DNA from: Bacteroidota bacterium
GTDB lineage: Bacteria > Bacteroidota > Bacteroidia > Chitinophagales > Chitinophagaceae
Direction of reading: 5' to 3'
NCBI GenBank assembly: GCA_016711825.1
Contig: JADJSG010000006.1
Coordinates: 744,001-808,000 of the forward strand
DNA: 64,000 nt
Shown here: piece by piece, positions 45,163-54,051 of the stretch
How positions within the stretch are numbered: position 1 is the stretch's first letter
Layout: the number at the start of each line of letters is the position of its first letter
Translations under genes and position numbers: made by a program
The notes under the pieces: generated by a model
Databases searched by the model: none
Seen by the model: only the letters and a program-made list of their open reading frames with translations
Told to the model about the DNA's origin: nothing

Positions 45163-45756
45163 ATGTCCCTATTAAAAACAGGAAATCCTATTGTAAGCAT
45201 TTATACAGAAATGACGCCCAATCCTGAAACGATGAAGTTTGTGGCCAATAAATTATTATATCCAAGTAAAAGCATAGATTTTGAAAATGAAGAAGCTGCT
45301 TTTCCTTCTCCGCTTGCCAAAGAATTGTTTGGCTTCCCTTTTGTGAAAGGCGTTTTTATCGCCAGTAATTTTATCACGCTTACCAAAACGACCGAAACAG
45401 ATTGGAACGATGTGATACCCAGTATACGCGAATTTTTAAAAGAGTATTTAGAAGAAGGCAAGGCTATCATCAATGAAGATGAAATCGTACTCAAAACCTC
45501 CAATACCATCTCATCGGACGATACCGATATTGTGAAAAAAATAAAAGAATTGCTTGAAAATTATGTAAAACCTGCCGTAGAAATGGATGGAGGAGCGATA
45601 TCATTTAAAAGTTATCAGAATGGAATTGTTTCATTGGTACTTAAAGGCTCATGTAGTGGCTGCCCTTCGTCAATGGTAACCCTTAAGTCAGGTATTGAAG
45701 GTATGATGAAACGGATGATACCTGAAGTGAAAGAAGTGGTTGCAGAAGCCGATTAA
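45163..45756 (+). CDS. NifU/Nfu-type iron-sulphur scaffold protein
   Basis: A 197-residue Nfu protein that carries and delivers 4Fe-4S clusters to target proteins. Residues 1-100 form an Nfu N-terminal domain (IYTEMTPNPETMKFVANK, FPFVKGVFIASNFITLTK, DWNDVIPSIREFL). Residues 120-197 form the NifU-like domain with CSGCPSS, the cluster-binding Cys164 and Cys167 (C-x2-C), preceded by VKPAVEMDGGAISF. Clients in this window could include NadA and MqnC, which are 4Fe-4S enzymes; that is inference. Single-gene unit ahead of rpoN. Confidence 0.94.
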   Translation: MSLLKTGNPIVSIYTEMTPNPETMKFVANKLLYPSKSIDFENEEAAFPSPLAKELFGFPFVKGVFIASNFITLTKTTETDWNDVIPSIREFLKEYLEEGKAIINEDEIVLKTSNTISSDDTDIVKKIKELLENYVKPAVEMDGGAISFKSYQNGIVSLVLKGSCSGCPSSMVTLKSGIEGMMKRMIPEVKEVVAEAD

Positions 45757-45843
45757 TTTACTTTGCGATTTCATTTTTTTTTAGCAACATAAAATAGTCA
45801 ATAACACGAAATAATAAAAAGTTTTTTTTGTGGTGTGAATTTA

Positions 45844-45851
45844 TATTTTTG
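45844..45851 (+). promoter_or_regulatory. Bacteroidota -7 element TATTTTTG
   Basis: TATTTTTG ends 9 nt before the rpoN ATG at 45861 and overlaps a longer in-frame extension, which is therefore rejected. Confidence 0.5.
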
Positions 45852-45860
45852 CTACTGACT

Positions 45861-47363
45861 ATGCAACGTTTATCACAACAACTCAAACAACTTCAAAAAC
45901 TTTCTCCACAGCAGATACAGCTGATGAAGTTGTTGCAGGTGCCCACTGCATTGCTGGATGAACGAATAAAAGAAGAAATTGAAGAAAACCCCGCCTTAGA
46001 AGTAGATGTTGAAGAATATGAAGACAAAACGCTTGACGAAAAAACAAATGAAGAAATAAAAGACGAGTTTTTGAATGACGAAAATGAGGACTATGTTTCA
46101 GATGATGAGGGCGACGAATTTGGCAATATCGATATCACAGAATATGTAAAGGAAGGCGATGACGAAGACGCCGACTATAATTTTCAATCAGACAATTTTG
46201 GCGCAGACGAAGAAGATAAAGTGGGGTATCAACATAAGCTGGAAACCACTTTTTATGATCATCTGATGGCTCAGGTCAATATGCTCAACCTGGAAGAAAG
46301 AGAACAACAAGTAGCTAATTTTATCATTGGCAGTATAGAAGATGATGGCTATTTGCGCAGAGACATTCCCTCCATTATTGATGATATGTCGTTTAGGCAA
46401 AACATCCAAACCAATGAAAAAGAATTAAACAAAATAATTAAATACATACAGGAATTTGAACCTGCAGGTGTAGCTGCAAGAGACTTACAGGAATGTCTTT
46501 TACTGCAACTACGCAAAAAAGAAAAAAACAAATCGACCCAATTAGCCATCAAAATAATCGAAACATATTTCGATGAGTTTACTAAAAAACATTATGAAAA
46601 AATACAACGGGCCTTGGTACTCAATGATGAAGATTTAAAAGAAGTAATTCAAATCATCATCAAGTTAAATCCCAAACCAGGCGCGCTTTTTTCTACCACC
46701 AACAAATTAGAGCTATATGTAATTCCTGATTTTTACGTCTATAATAATAATGGGGTGCTGGAGGTATCACTTAATCAAAAAAACGCACCTGATTTACGTG
46801 TCAGCAGTACGTTTAGAGATATGCTCAAGGATTATGATCGAGGCGATAAAAAAGACAACAGACAAAAGGAAGCGGTATTGTTTATCAAACAAAAAATTGA
46901 CTCCGCAAAGTGGTTTATCGATGCTGTGAAGCAACGTCAGGAAACCCTGATGTTGACCATGACACGTATTTTAAATTTGCAGGAAGATTTTTTTCTTACA
47001 GGAGATGAAACATCGCTCAAACCCATGATTTTGAAAGATATATCAGACCGCACAGGCCTCGATATCTCTACCATTTCGAGGGTAGTCAATAGCAAGTATG
47101 TACAAACCGAGTTTGGCACTTTCAAGCTTAAATACTTTTTTTCAGAGTCGATGTCTACAGATAGTGGGGAAGAGGTTTCCACACGTGAGGTAAAAATGAT
47201 TCTCAATGAAATTATCAGTGGTGAAGAAAAAAAACAACCTTATTCGGACGAAAAACTTACGGATATGCTCAATGAAAAAGGTTATAATATTGCTCGACGT
47301 ACGGTAGCAAAGTATCGCGAACAGCTTAATTTGCCAGTTGCCAGGTTGAGGAAGGAATTGTAA
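45861..47363 (+). CDS. rpoN: RNA polymerase sigma-54 factor RpoN
   Basis: A 500-residue sigma-54. Region I is present as QRLSQQLKQLQKLSPQQIQLMKLLQVP with its Gln and Leu content. It is followed by an acidic region II (about 45-125, many Asp and Glu) and the core-binding domain with FEPAGVAARDLQECLLLQL. The C-terminal helix-turn-helix (DISTISRVVNSKYVQTEFGTFKLKYFFSE) and the RpoN box ARRTVAKYRE close it. It directs polymerase to -24/-12 promoters under the control of AAA+ activators, none of which is seen in the window. Cytoplasmic and probably monocistronic. Confidence 0.97.
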   Translation: MQRLSQQLKQLQKLSPQQIQLMKLLQVPTALLDERIKEEIEENPALEVDVEEYEDKTLDEKTNEEIKDEFLNDENEDYVSDDEGDEFGNIDITEYVKEGDDEDADYNFQSDNFGADEEDKVGYQHKLETTFYDHLMAQVNMLNLEEREQQVANFIIGSIEDDGYLRRDIPSIIDDMSFRQNIQTNEKELNKIIKYIQEFEPAGVAARDLQECLLLQLRKKEKNKSTQLAIKIIETYFDEFTKKHYEKIQRALVLNDEDLKEVIQIIIKLNPKPGALFSTTNKLELYVIPDFYVYNNNGVLEVSLNQKNAPDLRVSSTFRDMLKDYDRGDKKDNRQKEAVLFIKQKIDSAKWFIDAVKQRQETLMLTMTRILNLQEDFFLTGDETSLKPMILKDISDRTGLDISTISRVVNSKYVQTEFGTFKLKYFFSESMSTDSGEEVSTREVKMILNEIISGEEKKQPYSDEKLTDMLNEKGYNIARRTVAKYREQLNLPVARLRKEL

Positions 47364-47396
47364 TTCATTTAATTTTTGAAATAAATATCGTTAAAT

Positions 47397-47431
47397 ATTT
47401 GTTATTTGTTATTTGTTATTTGTTATTTGTT
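47397..47431. repeat. Five tandem copies of the heptamer ATTTGTT
   Basis: Five perfect copies of ATTTGTT, about 50 bp before the start of the gene at 47482 in the region where its promoter should be. Such 7-bp arrays can change copy number by slippage. Confidence 0.85.
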
Positions 47432-47481
47432 ATGTATGAACACAAAATTGTAGATTGTTAGTTCATTAAAATCAACTAATC

Positions 47482-47850
47482 ATGAAAAAATTATTTTTAA
47501 CAGCAATTATTATTGCTATTTGTAACATTTCATTTGCATGGACTATGCAGATAATTAAAACAGGAGGGGACAATACTGGTTATTTTAAATATGTCCAAAT
47601 GTTTCATAATGATAATGACAATCATCAACTCATTTGTACTGATCCAGGACCCACTAGATGCTCAATAAGTGATTGGCAGTATCTATGTGTAACCACAACT
47701 GAAGCGAATGCCTGTATGGCTTATGCTGAAGCCCAAATAGCATTAGGCAACTATTCTGGTAGTTTTACAACAAGCACAGGAATACTTATCACATGGTCAT
47801 CAACTTCAACAGGTGGTACAATAATTAACCTTTCAAAAGATTGTAATTGA
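47482..47850 (+). CDS. Small exported protein of unknown function
   Basis: A 122-residue protein with a signal peptide (residues 1-19, ending SFAW). The mature 100 residues contain four or five cysteines (LICTDPGPTRCSISDWQYLCVTT, EANACMAYAEAQIALG, NLSKDCN), enough for two disulphides. They are rich in Thr and Ser near the end. No family is recognised. It opens a run of three overlapping genes with 47847-49169 (4-bp overlap) and 49153-49626. A small secreted peptide upstream of a propeller-like protein and a thioredoxin-like protein is a layout seen in other Bacteroidota loci of unknown role. Confidence 0.68.
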   Translation: MKKLFLTAIIIAICNISFAWTMQIIKTGGDNTGYFKYVQMFHNDNDNHQLICTDPGPTRCSISDWQYLCVTTTEANACMAYAEAQIALGNYSGSFTTSTGILITWSSTSTGGTIINLSKDCN

Positions 47851-49169
47851 GAATAAACAAAAGTTATAATTTGAATTATACAATCAATTTTGTCAAAAAT
47901 AGAAAGAATAGATACTACTATCTATTCTTTTTATTTTTATGCACCATACATGTAAATTTTATATTTGGTCAATCACTTGGATTAAAGTTAAAAGATACTA
48001 TTACATTAAATATATCGTCTGAGACAAGTATTCAACATATTACTTTTACTACAAAAGATTCAATACTCTATTATTTCGATCAGAATACTCCACAGAAAAA
48101 CGGAGGTAAACTTATATTAAATACGGTAAACTCCAATTCTAAAAAAAGAAATTCACTAACACTTCAAGATGCAGGTGATGATATTGATTTATTTCAAACT
48201 AGTTTTTTAGTTGTGACAAATAACAATATCATATTAGGGTTTAGATCAAATAAAATCATTTTTTATAATAAAAAAGGGGAGCTTTTAAAACGATTAAATT
48301 TAGATATTGGGTATACAAACTATGCCTATTTGGAAAAAGGAAATAAACTTATATTGATTGAGTATTATGGTCATCATATTTTAAGTAGAAAACCAATTTT
48401 ACAACTTTTGGCAATCGATTTGGTAAATTTAGAAATTGAAAATAAAAAAGAATATTTTTTTGAAGGAGTTCAATTAACTATATATGATACTAAATTTCAT
48501 GCTTCGGATACAGAAAATTTTTATATAGCAGAACCTCTAAATAATAGAATTTATAAATATGATTATTCATTGCAACGAGTAGATTCAATATTCGTGAATC
48601 CTCTTAGTTCATTTAGCACTATTTTAAATAGAAAGTTAAGTAAACTTACTTTTAATACTATTAAAAAATATGATAGTTTAGTCTATCTTCAGAAAGACTC
48701 TCTTATAATTTATAACGCATTTATCAATGATATGAATTTACAACCGAGATATATGCTAGAAATTTTTAACAAGGATGATACCCTAATGGATCGTATTGAA
48801 AGGATCAACATTATAAATGGTAAATTGTACATAACAAAAAAAAACAGGGGCTACACTAATTACGACAGTAAACGACATTTAGACATTTTTGACATCAAAA
48901 ACAAAAAATTATTACAAAAAGATATCTATTATGATAGAAACAAAAAACAAGCAAATGATATAGAATCTTATTATAAATATTGCATCAGTTGTCATTATGC
49001 CATTCAGACTATAATACAGAATGGAATACTTTGTGCTTATCAATTAAGTGGAAATAATTTTTTTCCTGAAAAAATAATTAGCTTCGATGATTATAATAAA
49101 CAATTTGACAAGTGGATGCTTACAAATACACCAACATATATGATGACATTATATGAATTCCAAGATTAA
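47847..49169 (+). CDS. Exported propeller-like protein of unknown function
   Basis: About 430 residues, with a hydrophobic signal segment (YYYLFFLFLCTIHVNFIFGQ). The start is TTG at 47847 or 47871. The mature part has repeated strand units such as QTSFLVVTNNNIILGFRSNKIIFYNKKGELLK, YAYLEKGNKLILIEYYG and NFYIAEPLNNRIYKYDYSLQRVDSIFV. These resemble 6-bladed TolB/NHL-like propellers of Bacteroidota lipoproteins. There is a C-terminal pair of cysteines (KYCISCHYAIQTI), which could form a disulphide. No sorting domain. It overlaps the genes on both sides, so the three are translationally coupled. Confidence 0.68.
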   Translation: MRINKSYNLNYTINFVKNRKNRYYYLFFLFLCTIHVNFIFGQSLGLKLKDTITLNISSETSIQHITFTTKDSILYYFDQNTPQKNGGKLILNTVNSNSKKRNSLTLQDAGDDIDLFQTSFLVVTNNNIILGFRSNKIIFYNKKGELLKRLNLDIGYTNYAYLEKGNKLILIEYYGHHILSRKPILQLLAIDLVNLEIENKKEYFFEGVQLTIYDTKFHASDTENFYIAEPLNNRIYKYDYSLQRVDSIFVNPLSSFSTILNRKLSKLTFNTIKKYDSLVYLQKDSLIIYNAFINDMNLQPRYMLEIFNKDDTLMDRIERINIINGKLYITKKNRGYTNYDSKRHLDIFDIKNKKLLQKDIYYDRNKKQANDIESYYKYCISCHYAIQTIIQNGILCAYQLSGNNFFPEKIISFDDYNKQFDKWMLTNTPTYMMTLYEFQD

Positions 49170-49626
49170 AATTTTAATACTAATTTTATCATTCTTCTGT
49201 CAGTCATTTACTTTGATAGATGGTCGTTCTATTTCATTAGAGCAAATTAAAAATTCAGGTAATGGTAAGATCTTAATTATATTTTCTTCGGGACTATCCT
49301 GTCACTCATGTTATGGCTGGCTGGCTACTAAGTTATCAGCAATGCAACAAAAAATACTTTTTAAGATTTATGTTATTACAGATTCTAAGGATAATGTATT
49401 TCAAAGAAAGATGAATAGTGTTGAAGTAAAAAAGATGCTCATTATTGATTTAAATGAAACCTATATTTATGACGATCCAAGCAATGAATTTTTAAAAAAG
49501 TATAATGCATTTACTTCGCCGAGTATACTTTATTTAAATGGATCCAAAGAACAATATATCTCTTATAGAATGCTATTTAAAAAAGAAGGCTTAAATAATA
49601 AAGTTCTAGATAGTTTAATAAAATAA
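49153..49626 (+). CDS. Small exported thioredoxin-fold protein
   Basis: A 157-residue protein with an N-terminal signal segment (KIKILILILSFFCQSF). The mature part reads like a thioredoxin/redoxin fold: ISLEQIKNSGNGKILIIFSSGLSCHSCYGWLATKL has a CHSC pair near residue 51 (C-x2-C), and NEFLKKYNAFTSPSILYLNG ends in the cis-Pro region (TSP). Thus a periplasmic thiol oxidoreductase or reductase is likely, perhaps acting on the cysteine-rich proteins encoded upstream. It overlaps 47847-49169 by 17 bp. Confidence 0.72.
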   Translation: MNSKIKILILILSFFCQSFTLIDGRSISLEQIKNSGNGKILIIFSSGLSCHSCYGWLATKLSAMQQKILFKIYVITDSKDNVFQRKMNSVEVKKMLIIDLNETYIYDDPSNEFLKKYNAFTSPSILYLNGSKEQYISYRMLFKKEGLNNKVLDSLIK

Positions 49627-49699
49627 GTCTAGAAATACAATTTCAGTGGGATCATTATTTAAAGAGTGGTTAACGGTATTTTCTATCCAACAAATCATT

Positions 49700-49707
49700 T
49701 AAATTTG
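49700..49707 (+). promoter_or_regulatory. Bacteroidota -7 element TAAATTTG
   Basis: TAAATTTG ends 4 nt before the DUF1573 ATG at 49712. Confidence 0.5.
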
Positions 49708-49711
49708 TACA

Positions 49712-50218
49712 ATGAATACGACCCTAAAAACCATCTTACTTACCGTTTTAACGCTTTCTGTATTTGCCATTGCATTGGTTGAACTAAGTGGTGTGAGCAG
49801 TCATGCCTTGTTTAATAAATACGGTATCGGTGAAGGCCATAGTGCCAGCCCTGATGAAAAAGCTGATCAGGCTAAACGCGATGAAGAGGTGAAGAAGATG
49901 CCACAGACCACTATTGAGGTGGTAGAAACGAAATTTGATTTTGGCAAAATGAAAGAAGGCGACAAAGTCAGACATACCTATATGGTAAAAAATGCAGGCA
50001 CCAATCCATTGGTGATTTCAAATGTGCAAGTATCATGCGGATGTACAGCTCCTTTTTTCCCAAAAGAACCTATTTTGCCAGGTAAAACAGGAGAAGTGAC
50101 TTTAGAATTTAATAGTGCAGGAAAAGCTGGGCTGGTAAACAAAAATGCACTGATTGTAGCCAATGCAGATAATGCGCCTTTTTCTATTGGATTTACAGCA
50201 GATGTAGAAAAAAAGTAA
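49712..50218 (+). CDS. DUF1573 domain protein
   Basis: A 168-residue exported protein with an N-terminal hydrophobic segment (about 6-28). A low-complexity charged linker (EKADQAKRDEEVKKMP) follows, then a DUF1573 Ig-like domain: KFDFGKMKEGDKVRHTYMVKNAG, PLVISNVQVSCGCTAPFFPKEPI and PGKTGEVTLEFNSAGKAGLVNK. The CGC pair is a family hallmark. The domain is widespread in Bacteroidota envelope proteins without a defined activity. It is followed by tatC 79 bp downstream. Confidence 0.93.
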   Translation: MNTTLKTILLTVLTLSVFAIALVELSGVSSHALFNKYGIGEGHSASPDEKADQAKRDEEVKKMPQTTIEVVETKFDFGKMKEGDKVRHTYMVKNAGTNPLVISNVQVSCGCTAPFFPKEPILPGKTGEVTLEFNSAGKAGLVNKNALIVANADNAPFSIGFTADVEKK

Positions 50219-50297
50219 CTTAATATAAATGAGTTGTATATGTTTGTGTTATTATTCACCTAAAGTCTGCTTTCATAAATAGGTTTAAAATTATAAT

Positions 50298-51155
50298 TTG
50301 GCACTACCCCTTTTAAATAAGAAAAATAGTATTGAAAAACCACCACAAGAAATTGGGTTTATCGATCATTTAGAGGCGCTGCGGTGGCATTTAGTGCGTA
50401 TGGCTATTGCATTATTTATCTGTTCGGTGGTAGCTTATATTTATATTGGTGAAATTTTTGATTATATTATTTTAGCACCAACTCATAAAGAGTTCCCCTC
50501 CTATATTTGGTTGTGTAAACTAGGAGAAATGGCTCATATACCTAGTTTGTGTTTGGAGGATGTACAAATCAGTTTTCAAAACACCCAGTTGTCCGGACAG
50601 TTTATGATGAGCTTTTCAGCTTCTTTTTTGTTTGGCTTCATTGTATCATTTCCCTATTTGGTATGGGAGTTATGGCGTTTTATCAAGCCAGCATTAACTA
50701 CAAGGGAATTAAAAAATTCGAGGGGTATTTTATTTTGGATTTCATTATTGTTTTTTGTGGGTGTATGGTTTGGTTACTTTATCATTACCCCATATACGGT
50801 CAATTTTTTTGCTTCTTATACCCTCAGTAGTCAATTTCAAAATATCATCAAAATAGATGATTACCTTGATTCAGTCATGAGTTTGGTATTAGGTACAGGT
50901 CTGGTGTTTGAGTTGCCGGTTGCGGTTTATTTTTTATCTAAGTTGGGGATGCTTACACCCTTATTTATGAAAACGTACAGAAAATATGCTGTTGTGATTA
51001 TATTGATTGTTGCCGCAGTGATTACGCCACCCGATGTGGTGAGTCAAATTATTGTCACCATTCCATTATGGATATTGTATGAGTTGAGTATATTTATCAG
51101 TGCGAAAGTGCAAAAAGAACGTATACGTAAAGAGAAGGAATTTTTTAGCAGTTAG
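50298..51155 (+). CDS. tatC: Sec-independent translocase component TatC
   Basis: A 285-residue polytopic inner-membrane protein with six predicted helices; it forms the twin-arginine signal receptor with TatB. The start is TTG at 50298. Near the N-terminus IGFIDHLEALRWHLVRMAIAL is the conserved F-x-x-HL-x-x-LR motif. FLFGFIVSFPYLVWELWRFIKPALTTRELKNSR contains the conserved P-x-x-x-x-x-x-W-x-F-x-x-P-A-L block, and the late VIILIVAAVITPPDVVSQIIVTIPLWILYELSIF is typical. The insert around 70-90 has extra cysteines. tatA is not in this window. Confidence 0.95.
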   Translation: MALPLLNKKNSIEKPPQEIGFIDHLEALRWHLVRMAIALFICSVVAYIYIGEIFDYIILAPTHKEFPSYIWLCKLGEMAHIPSLCLEDVQISFQNTQLSGQFMMSFSASFLFGFIVSFPYLVWELWRFIKPALTTRELKNSRGILFWISLLFFVGVWFGYFIITPYTVNFFASYTLSSQFQNIIKIDDYLDSVMSLVLGTGLVFELPVAVYFLSKLGMLTPLFMKTYRKYAVVIILIVAAVITPPDVVSQIIVTIPLWILYELSIFISAKVQKERIRKEKEFFSS

Positions 51156-51328
51156 GGATGGCTTACATAGATTGATTCAAACTCGGTTGACTATTTATGA
51201 TTTGAATTGATAAACGACCACATTTTATAGCGTTCATGGTGTTTTCAGACAAAACAACTTATTGCAAAGGAAATAGGCAAAGATGAGTTACCCAAATGAT
51301 ATCAAGGGCTAAAAGTGTGGCATTAGTT

Positions 51329-52018
51329 TTAAGAAAAAAACCATTGCATATAGGTTAGCATTTTGTTTGGGTTCATTTTTTCGATGGGATGATGCATATT
51401 GGGTACCACGTACATACTTCCTTGTTTACATTGTTTATACACATCAACAGTTTCATTGAGGCTTACCATTTGATCACGATCACCAAGTCCGACACAAATA
51501 GGGATATCAATCTGCGCAATAGAGGTTCCGCTTAGAGGGGGTGCAGAGGATAATTGTTGTATCAGAACAGCTGTTTGGTTTACCACTTTTTTCCAATCAT
51601 GTGCAGGGTGTAACTGGGTGAGATAAGCGGCATAGTGGGGAAGTTTCTCCGCTATTTTATCGGCATTTAACAAGGCAGCTTGTTTTATGCCTTCTGCTGG
51701 GTTCCAATCAAATTTGGTTCCTAAGGTCATTATTTGCTTAAACAAATTGGGTTGCTGACTGGCCGCATTCAGGGCGATATAGCCACCCATACTGTATCCA
51801 AATACGTCGATGGGTTCATTAAAATGTTGTTGAACAAATTGTATCAGGTAATGGGTAAAGTAATCAATGGAAAAATCGGATGATGGTGCTTGATGACCAT
51901 GACCTGGAAAATCAATTGCTATACAATCATAGTCATTTTGATTGAGCAAAATCAAGGTATCAAATTGACTGGCAGCGCCTAGTGCGCCATGTAAAAAAAG
52001 TATTTTTTTCTTAGACAT
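51329..52018 (-). CDS. Alpha/beta hydrolase
   Basis: A 229-residue alpha/beta hydrolase from the ATG at 52018. It has the oxyanion strand ILFLHGALGAASQF, IAIDFPGHGHQAP, the nucleophile elbow DVFGYSMGGYIALNAA with Ser in GYSMGG, a late Asp in GLGDRDQMV and the catalytic His in PNMHHPIEKMN, so the triad is complete. There is no signal peptide, hence it is cytoplasmic. The substrate cannot be predicted; the family includes MenH-like and esterase members. It lies 25 bp after the Ig-like lipoprotein gene stop region. Confidence 0.9.
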   Translation of the reverse strand: MSKKKILFLHGALGAASQFDTLILLNQNDYDCIAIDFPGHGHQAPSSDFSIDYFTHYLIQFVQQHFNEPIDVFGYSMGGYIALNAASQQPNLFKQIMTLGTKFDWNPAEGIKQAALLNADKIAEKLPHYAAYLTQLHPAHDWKKVVNQTAVLIQQLSSAPPLSGTSIAQIDIPICVGLGDRDQMVSLNETVDVYKQCKQGSMYVVPNMHHPIEKMNPNKMLTYMQWFFS

Positions 52019-52043
52019 TGTTTGCAACTTATAACGTGAATAT

Positions 52044-53477
52044 TTATTTGTTTAAAATGGGTTTTTTGCTTTGCTCAGCTATTTTTAAGTTGATTTTATT
52101 TCCCCAATTGGCTTTAACAGCGATTGGTTCCTGGATTAATGTCACCAATTCGGGGAGTTGTTTATCATGTAAGTTACCTGTATCCCAAACACCATTAAGA
52201 TTAGCATCGTCTAAAAGTCTGATTTGATAGTTGCCTGGATTTAGGTAGGTAAATTTTACCAAAGTGTCCTGGGCATATTTTTGATCAACCAATTTATCGT
52301 CTTTATATAATGAAATCATTTTTTGTTGATTGATATCTGTAATGATGGTTACAAATCCATAATCACTTTCTTTTTTTGTTTTAAATGTAAACCTGGAGGG
52401 TATAGCTTGTATCTGTTGTTTATTTTCGGCAAAAGATTTAAGTAATGTGAGGCTATAAGTGGCGTCTTGTAACCAGTCAGTTTTTATGATGATCTTTTTG
52501 AAAGAAGCTTCGATAAAAATATTCGCAGTGGCATCAAATTGATCACCTTGAAACAATCTTATTTTTGTTTTGTCGAGGGTACTGATGCTATCATTAAATG
52601 TTATGACAATAGAGTCGTTGATATCAAATACCCGTTTGTTTTTTTGTGAAGTATCGATATTGGTAGAATAACTGAAGGAGTTCCCTTTTTTTGTATCTGC
52701 GATATTGGTTTTGCTTTTCAATTTTTTGGTACTTGTATCAATTTTTTCATTTTCAATGAATGAATAAAGACTTATGATCAATGATGAGTCGGAGGGTTGA
52801 ATTGTATTTTCATAAAATGCAATTTTCTCACCAGCGGCATCATATTTTAAATTATTATTGGTTTCTTGCAAGCTGTAAATGGCAAACTTTTTATTGGGTA
52901 AATTTTCAAATCTAAAAAGTCCATTTTTTGATTTTTGGACATACAGTGGTTTTTGTTTATAAAAAACAGAATCGATGGTAGGCCATGCATAGAGCATTAC
53001 CCAGCTAGCGGTATCGGGTTTACCTGTAGCGGCATCCAATATTTTTCCTTGTAGGGAGAGGGAGTCGAAATAGGCCCCGGTTGAAAAGGTATAATGTAAG
53101 GGAGTCACAGGATTTCCTTCATGCAAATCCTGTACTGCATTGCCAAAACTGATTTTATAGGTGGTATTGGGTAATAACAAGGAATCGGGAAGGTTAATCG
53201 TTAGTTTCTTTTTATGTATCGTCACTTTGGGGTTAGTAGGCAACATGGGGGTGATAACGAGTTGACTACTTAAGTCTTTGAGTTGCAAAAACTCATCAAA
53301 TTCAAATTGTATTTTCCCGCCTTTAAAAAGTAAGGAAGAATCTGGGATACTAATTTTTTTGAGGGTGGGTGGTTTTTCATCTTTTGCACCCCCTGTTGGA
53401 GCCATAATATTAGCACATGAAATCCATAGACAGCATAATAATATAGCGGAAATGATATGATAAAATTTGTTTGGCAT
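52044..53477 (-). CDS. Ig-like domain lipoprotein
   Basis: A 477-residue lipoprotein with the highly conserved Bacteroidota start ISCANIMAPTGGAKDEKPPTL (lipobox Cys near 21). It then has a Big_5-like Ig domain (IQFEFDEFLQLKDLSSQLVITP, LPDSLLLPNTTYKISFGNAVQDLHEGN). Carboxypeptidase-regulatory-like segments follow (SLQGKILDAATGKPDTASWVMLY, RFENLPNKKFAIYSLQETN). A second Ig-like part ends with LNPGNYQIRLLDDANLNGVWDTGN. This type is near-universal in the group and of unknown function; an envelope role is inferred. It is followed by the tRNA-Pro array upstream. Confidence 0.9.
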   Translation of the reverse strand: MPNKFYHIISAILLCCLWISCANIMAPTGGAKDEKPPTLKKISIPDSSLLFKGGKIQFEFDEFLQLKDLSSQLVITPMLPTNPKVTIHKKKLTINLPDSLLLPNTTYKISFGNAVQDLHEGNPVTPLHYTFSTGAYFDSLSLQGKILDAATGKPDTASWVMLYAWPTIDSVFYKQKPLYVQKSKNGLFRFENLPNKKFAIYSLQETNNNLKYDAAGEKIAFYENTIQPSDSSLIISLYSFIENEKIDTSTKKLKSKTNIADTKKGNSFSYSTNIDTSQKNKRVFDINDSIVITFNDSISTLDKTKIRLFQGDQFDATANIFIEASFKKIIIKTDWLQDATYSLTLLKSFAENKQQIQAIPSRFTFKTKKESDYGFVTIITDINQQKMISLYKDDKLVDQKYAQDTLVKFTYLNPGNYQIRLLDDANLNGVWDTGNLHDKQLPELVTLIQEPIAVKANWGNKINLKIAEQSKKPILNK

Positions 53478-53588
53478 ACCTCTTTGAAATGCAATGATAA
53501 GAAGGATAAATTGAACTTAAAGGTATTTAACAGAAGATATTGATATCTAGTGTATTAAAAAGTTGGTGTTTGATTTGAAAATGAAGAA

Positions 53589-53610
53589 GCCATTCGCTGA
53601 TGCGAATGGC
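53589..53610 (-). terminator. Hairpin after tRNA-Pro(GGG)
   Basis: GCCATTCGC and GCGAATGGC form a perfect 9-bp stem with a 4-nt loop just after the tRNA 3' end, with only a weak T tract. The hairpin at 59054-59075 is the same apart from a compensatory base-pair change. Confidence 0.65.
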
Positions 53611-53613
53611 TTG

Positions 53614-53688
53614 TCGGGATGACTGGATTCGAACCAGCGACCACACGCCCCCCAGACGTGTACGCTAACCGGACTGCGCCACATCCCG
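53614..53688 (-). tRNA. tRNA-Pro (anticodon GGG)
   Basis: Minus-strand cloverleaf of 75 nt: acceptor CGGGATG/CATCCCG with discriminator A, anticodon loop CTGGGGG with anticodon GGG (decodes CCC), and T-arm GGTTCGAATCC. It is intact, unlike the copies that follow upstream at 53843, 54329 and 54824. CCA is not encoded. Confidence 0.95.
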
Positions 53689-53842
53689 ATTTAAAATGAA
53701 AGGCAATAATAGTAAAAAATAAAAGACCTTGTATAAATAATTATCAATTTTTTATCGGTTCATACGCAATCGTAATTAAAATAAAAATGCAAAAATATTC
53801 TAAACATAGAACATAAAAAGGGGGTGTATTTTTTAGCGAAAG
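53689..53842. repeat. Array spacer type 2, copy 1 (154 bp)
   Basis: AT-rich spacer almost identical to 54951-55104. At its right end it keeps the first codons of the GIY-YIG gene on the minus strand (MFYV then a stop), so it appears to be a spacer from which the rest of the nuclease gene was deleted. Confidence 0.75.
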
Positions 53843-53969
53843 TCGGGATGACTGTATTCGAATGCTGACGATGCTTCGCATGTCAGCATGCTGATAAGCT
53901 ATGCTTCATCAGCACCAGCGACCACACGCCCCCCAGACGTGTACGCTAACCGGACTGCGCCACATCCCG
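53843..53969 (-). pseudogene. tRNA-Pro(GGG) copy B, interrupted in the T-arm
   Basis: 127 bp: all of tRNA-Pro(GGG) with one mismatch, plus a 52-bp insertion at 53863-53914. The insertion lies exactly between TTCGAA and CCAGCGACC, i.e. at the T-stem/T-loop junction on the tRNA strand. It consists of two 26-bp hairpins, each beginning TGCTGA and ending TCAGCA. Confidence 0.9.
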
Positions 53970-54051
53970 AGATTGGTCGACAAAAATAAATAACATAATT
54001 GAATTGTATAAATAATTAACGACATTATCTGAACTCACATTCAGATATTAT

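Noticed and set aside
53863..53914. Group I intron in the tRNA
   Set aside because: The insertion is only 52 bp of simple palindromes, far too short for a self-splicing intron.
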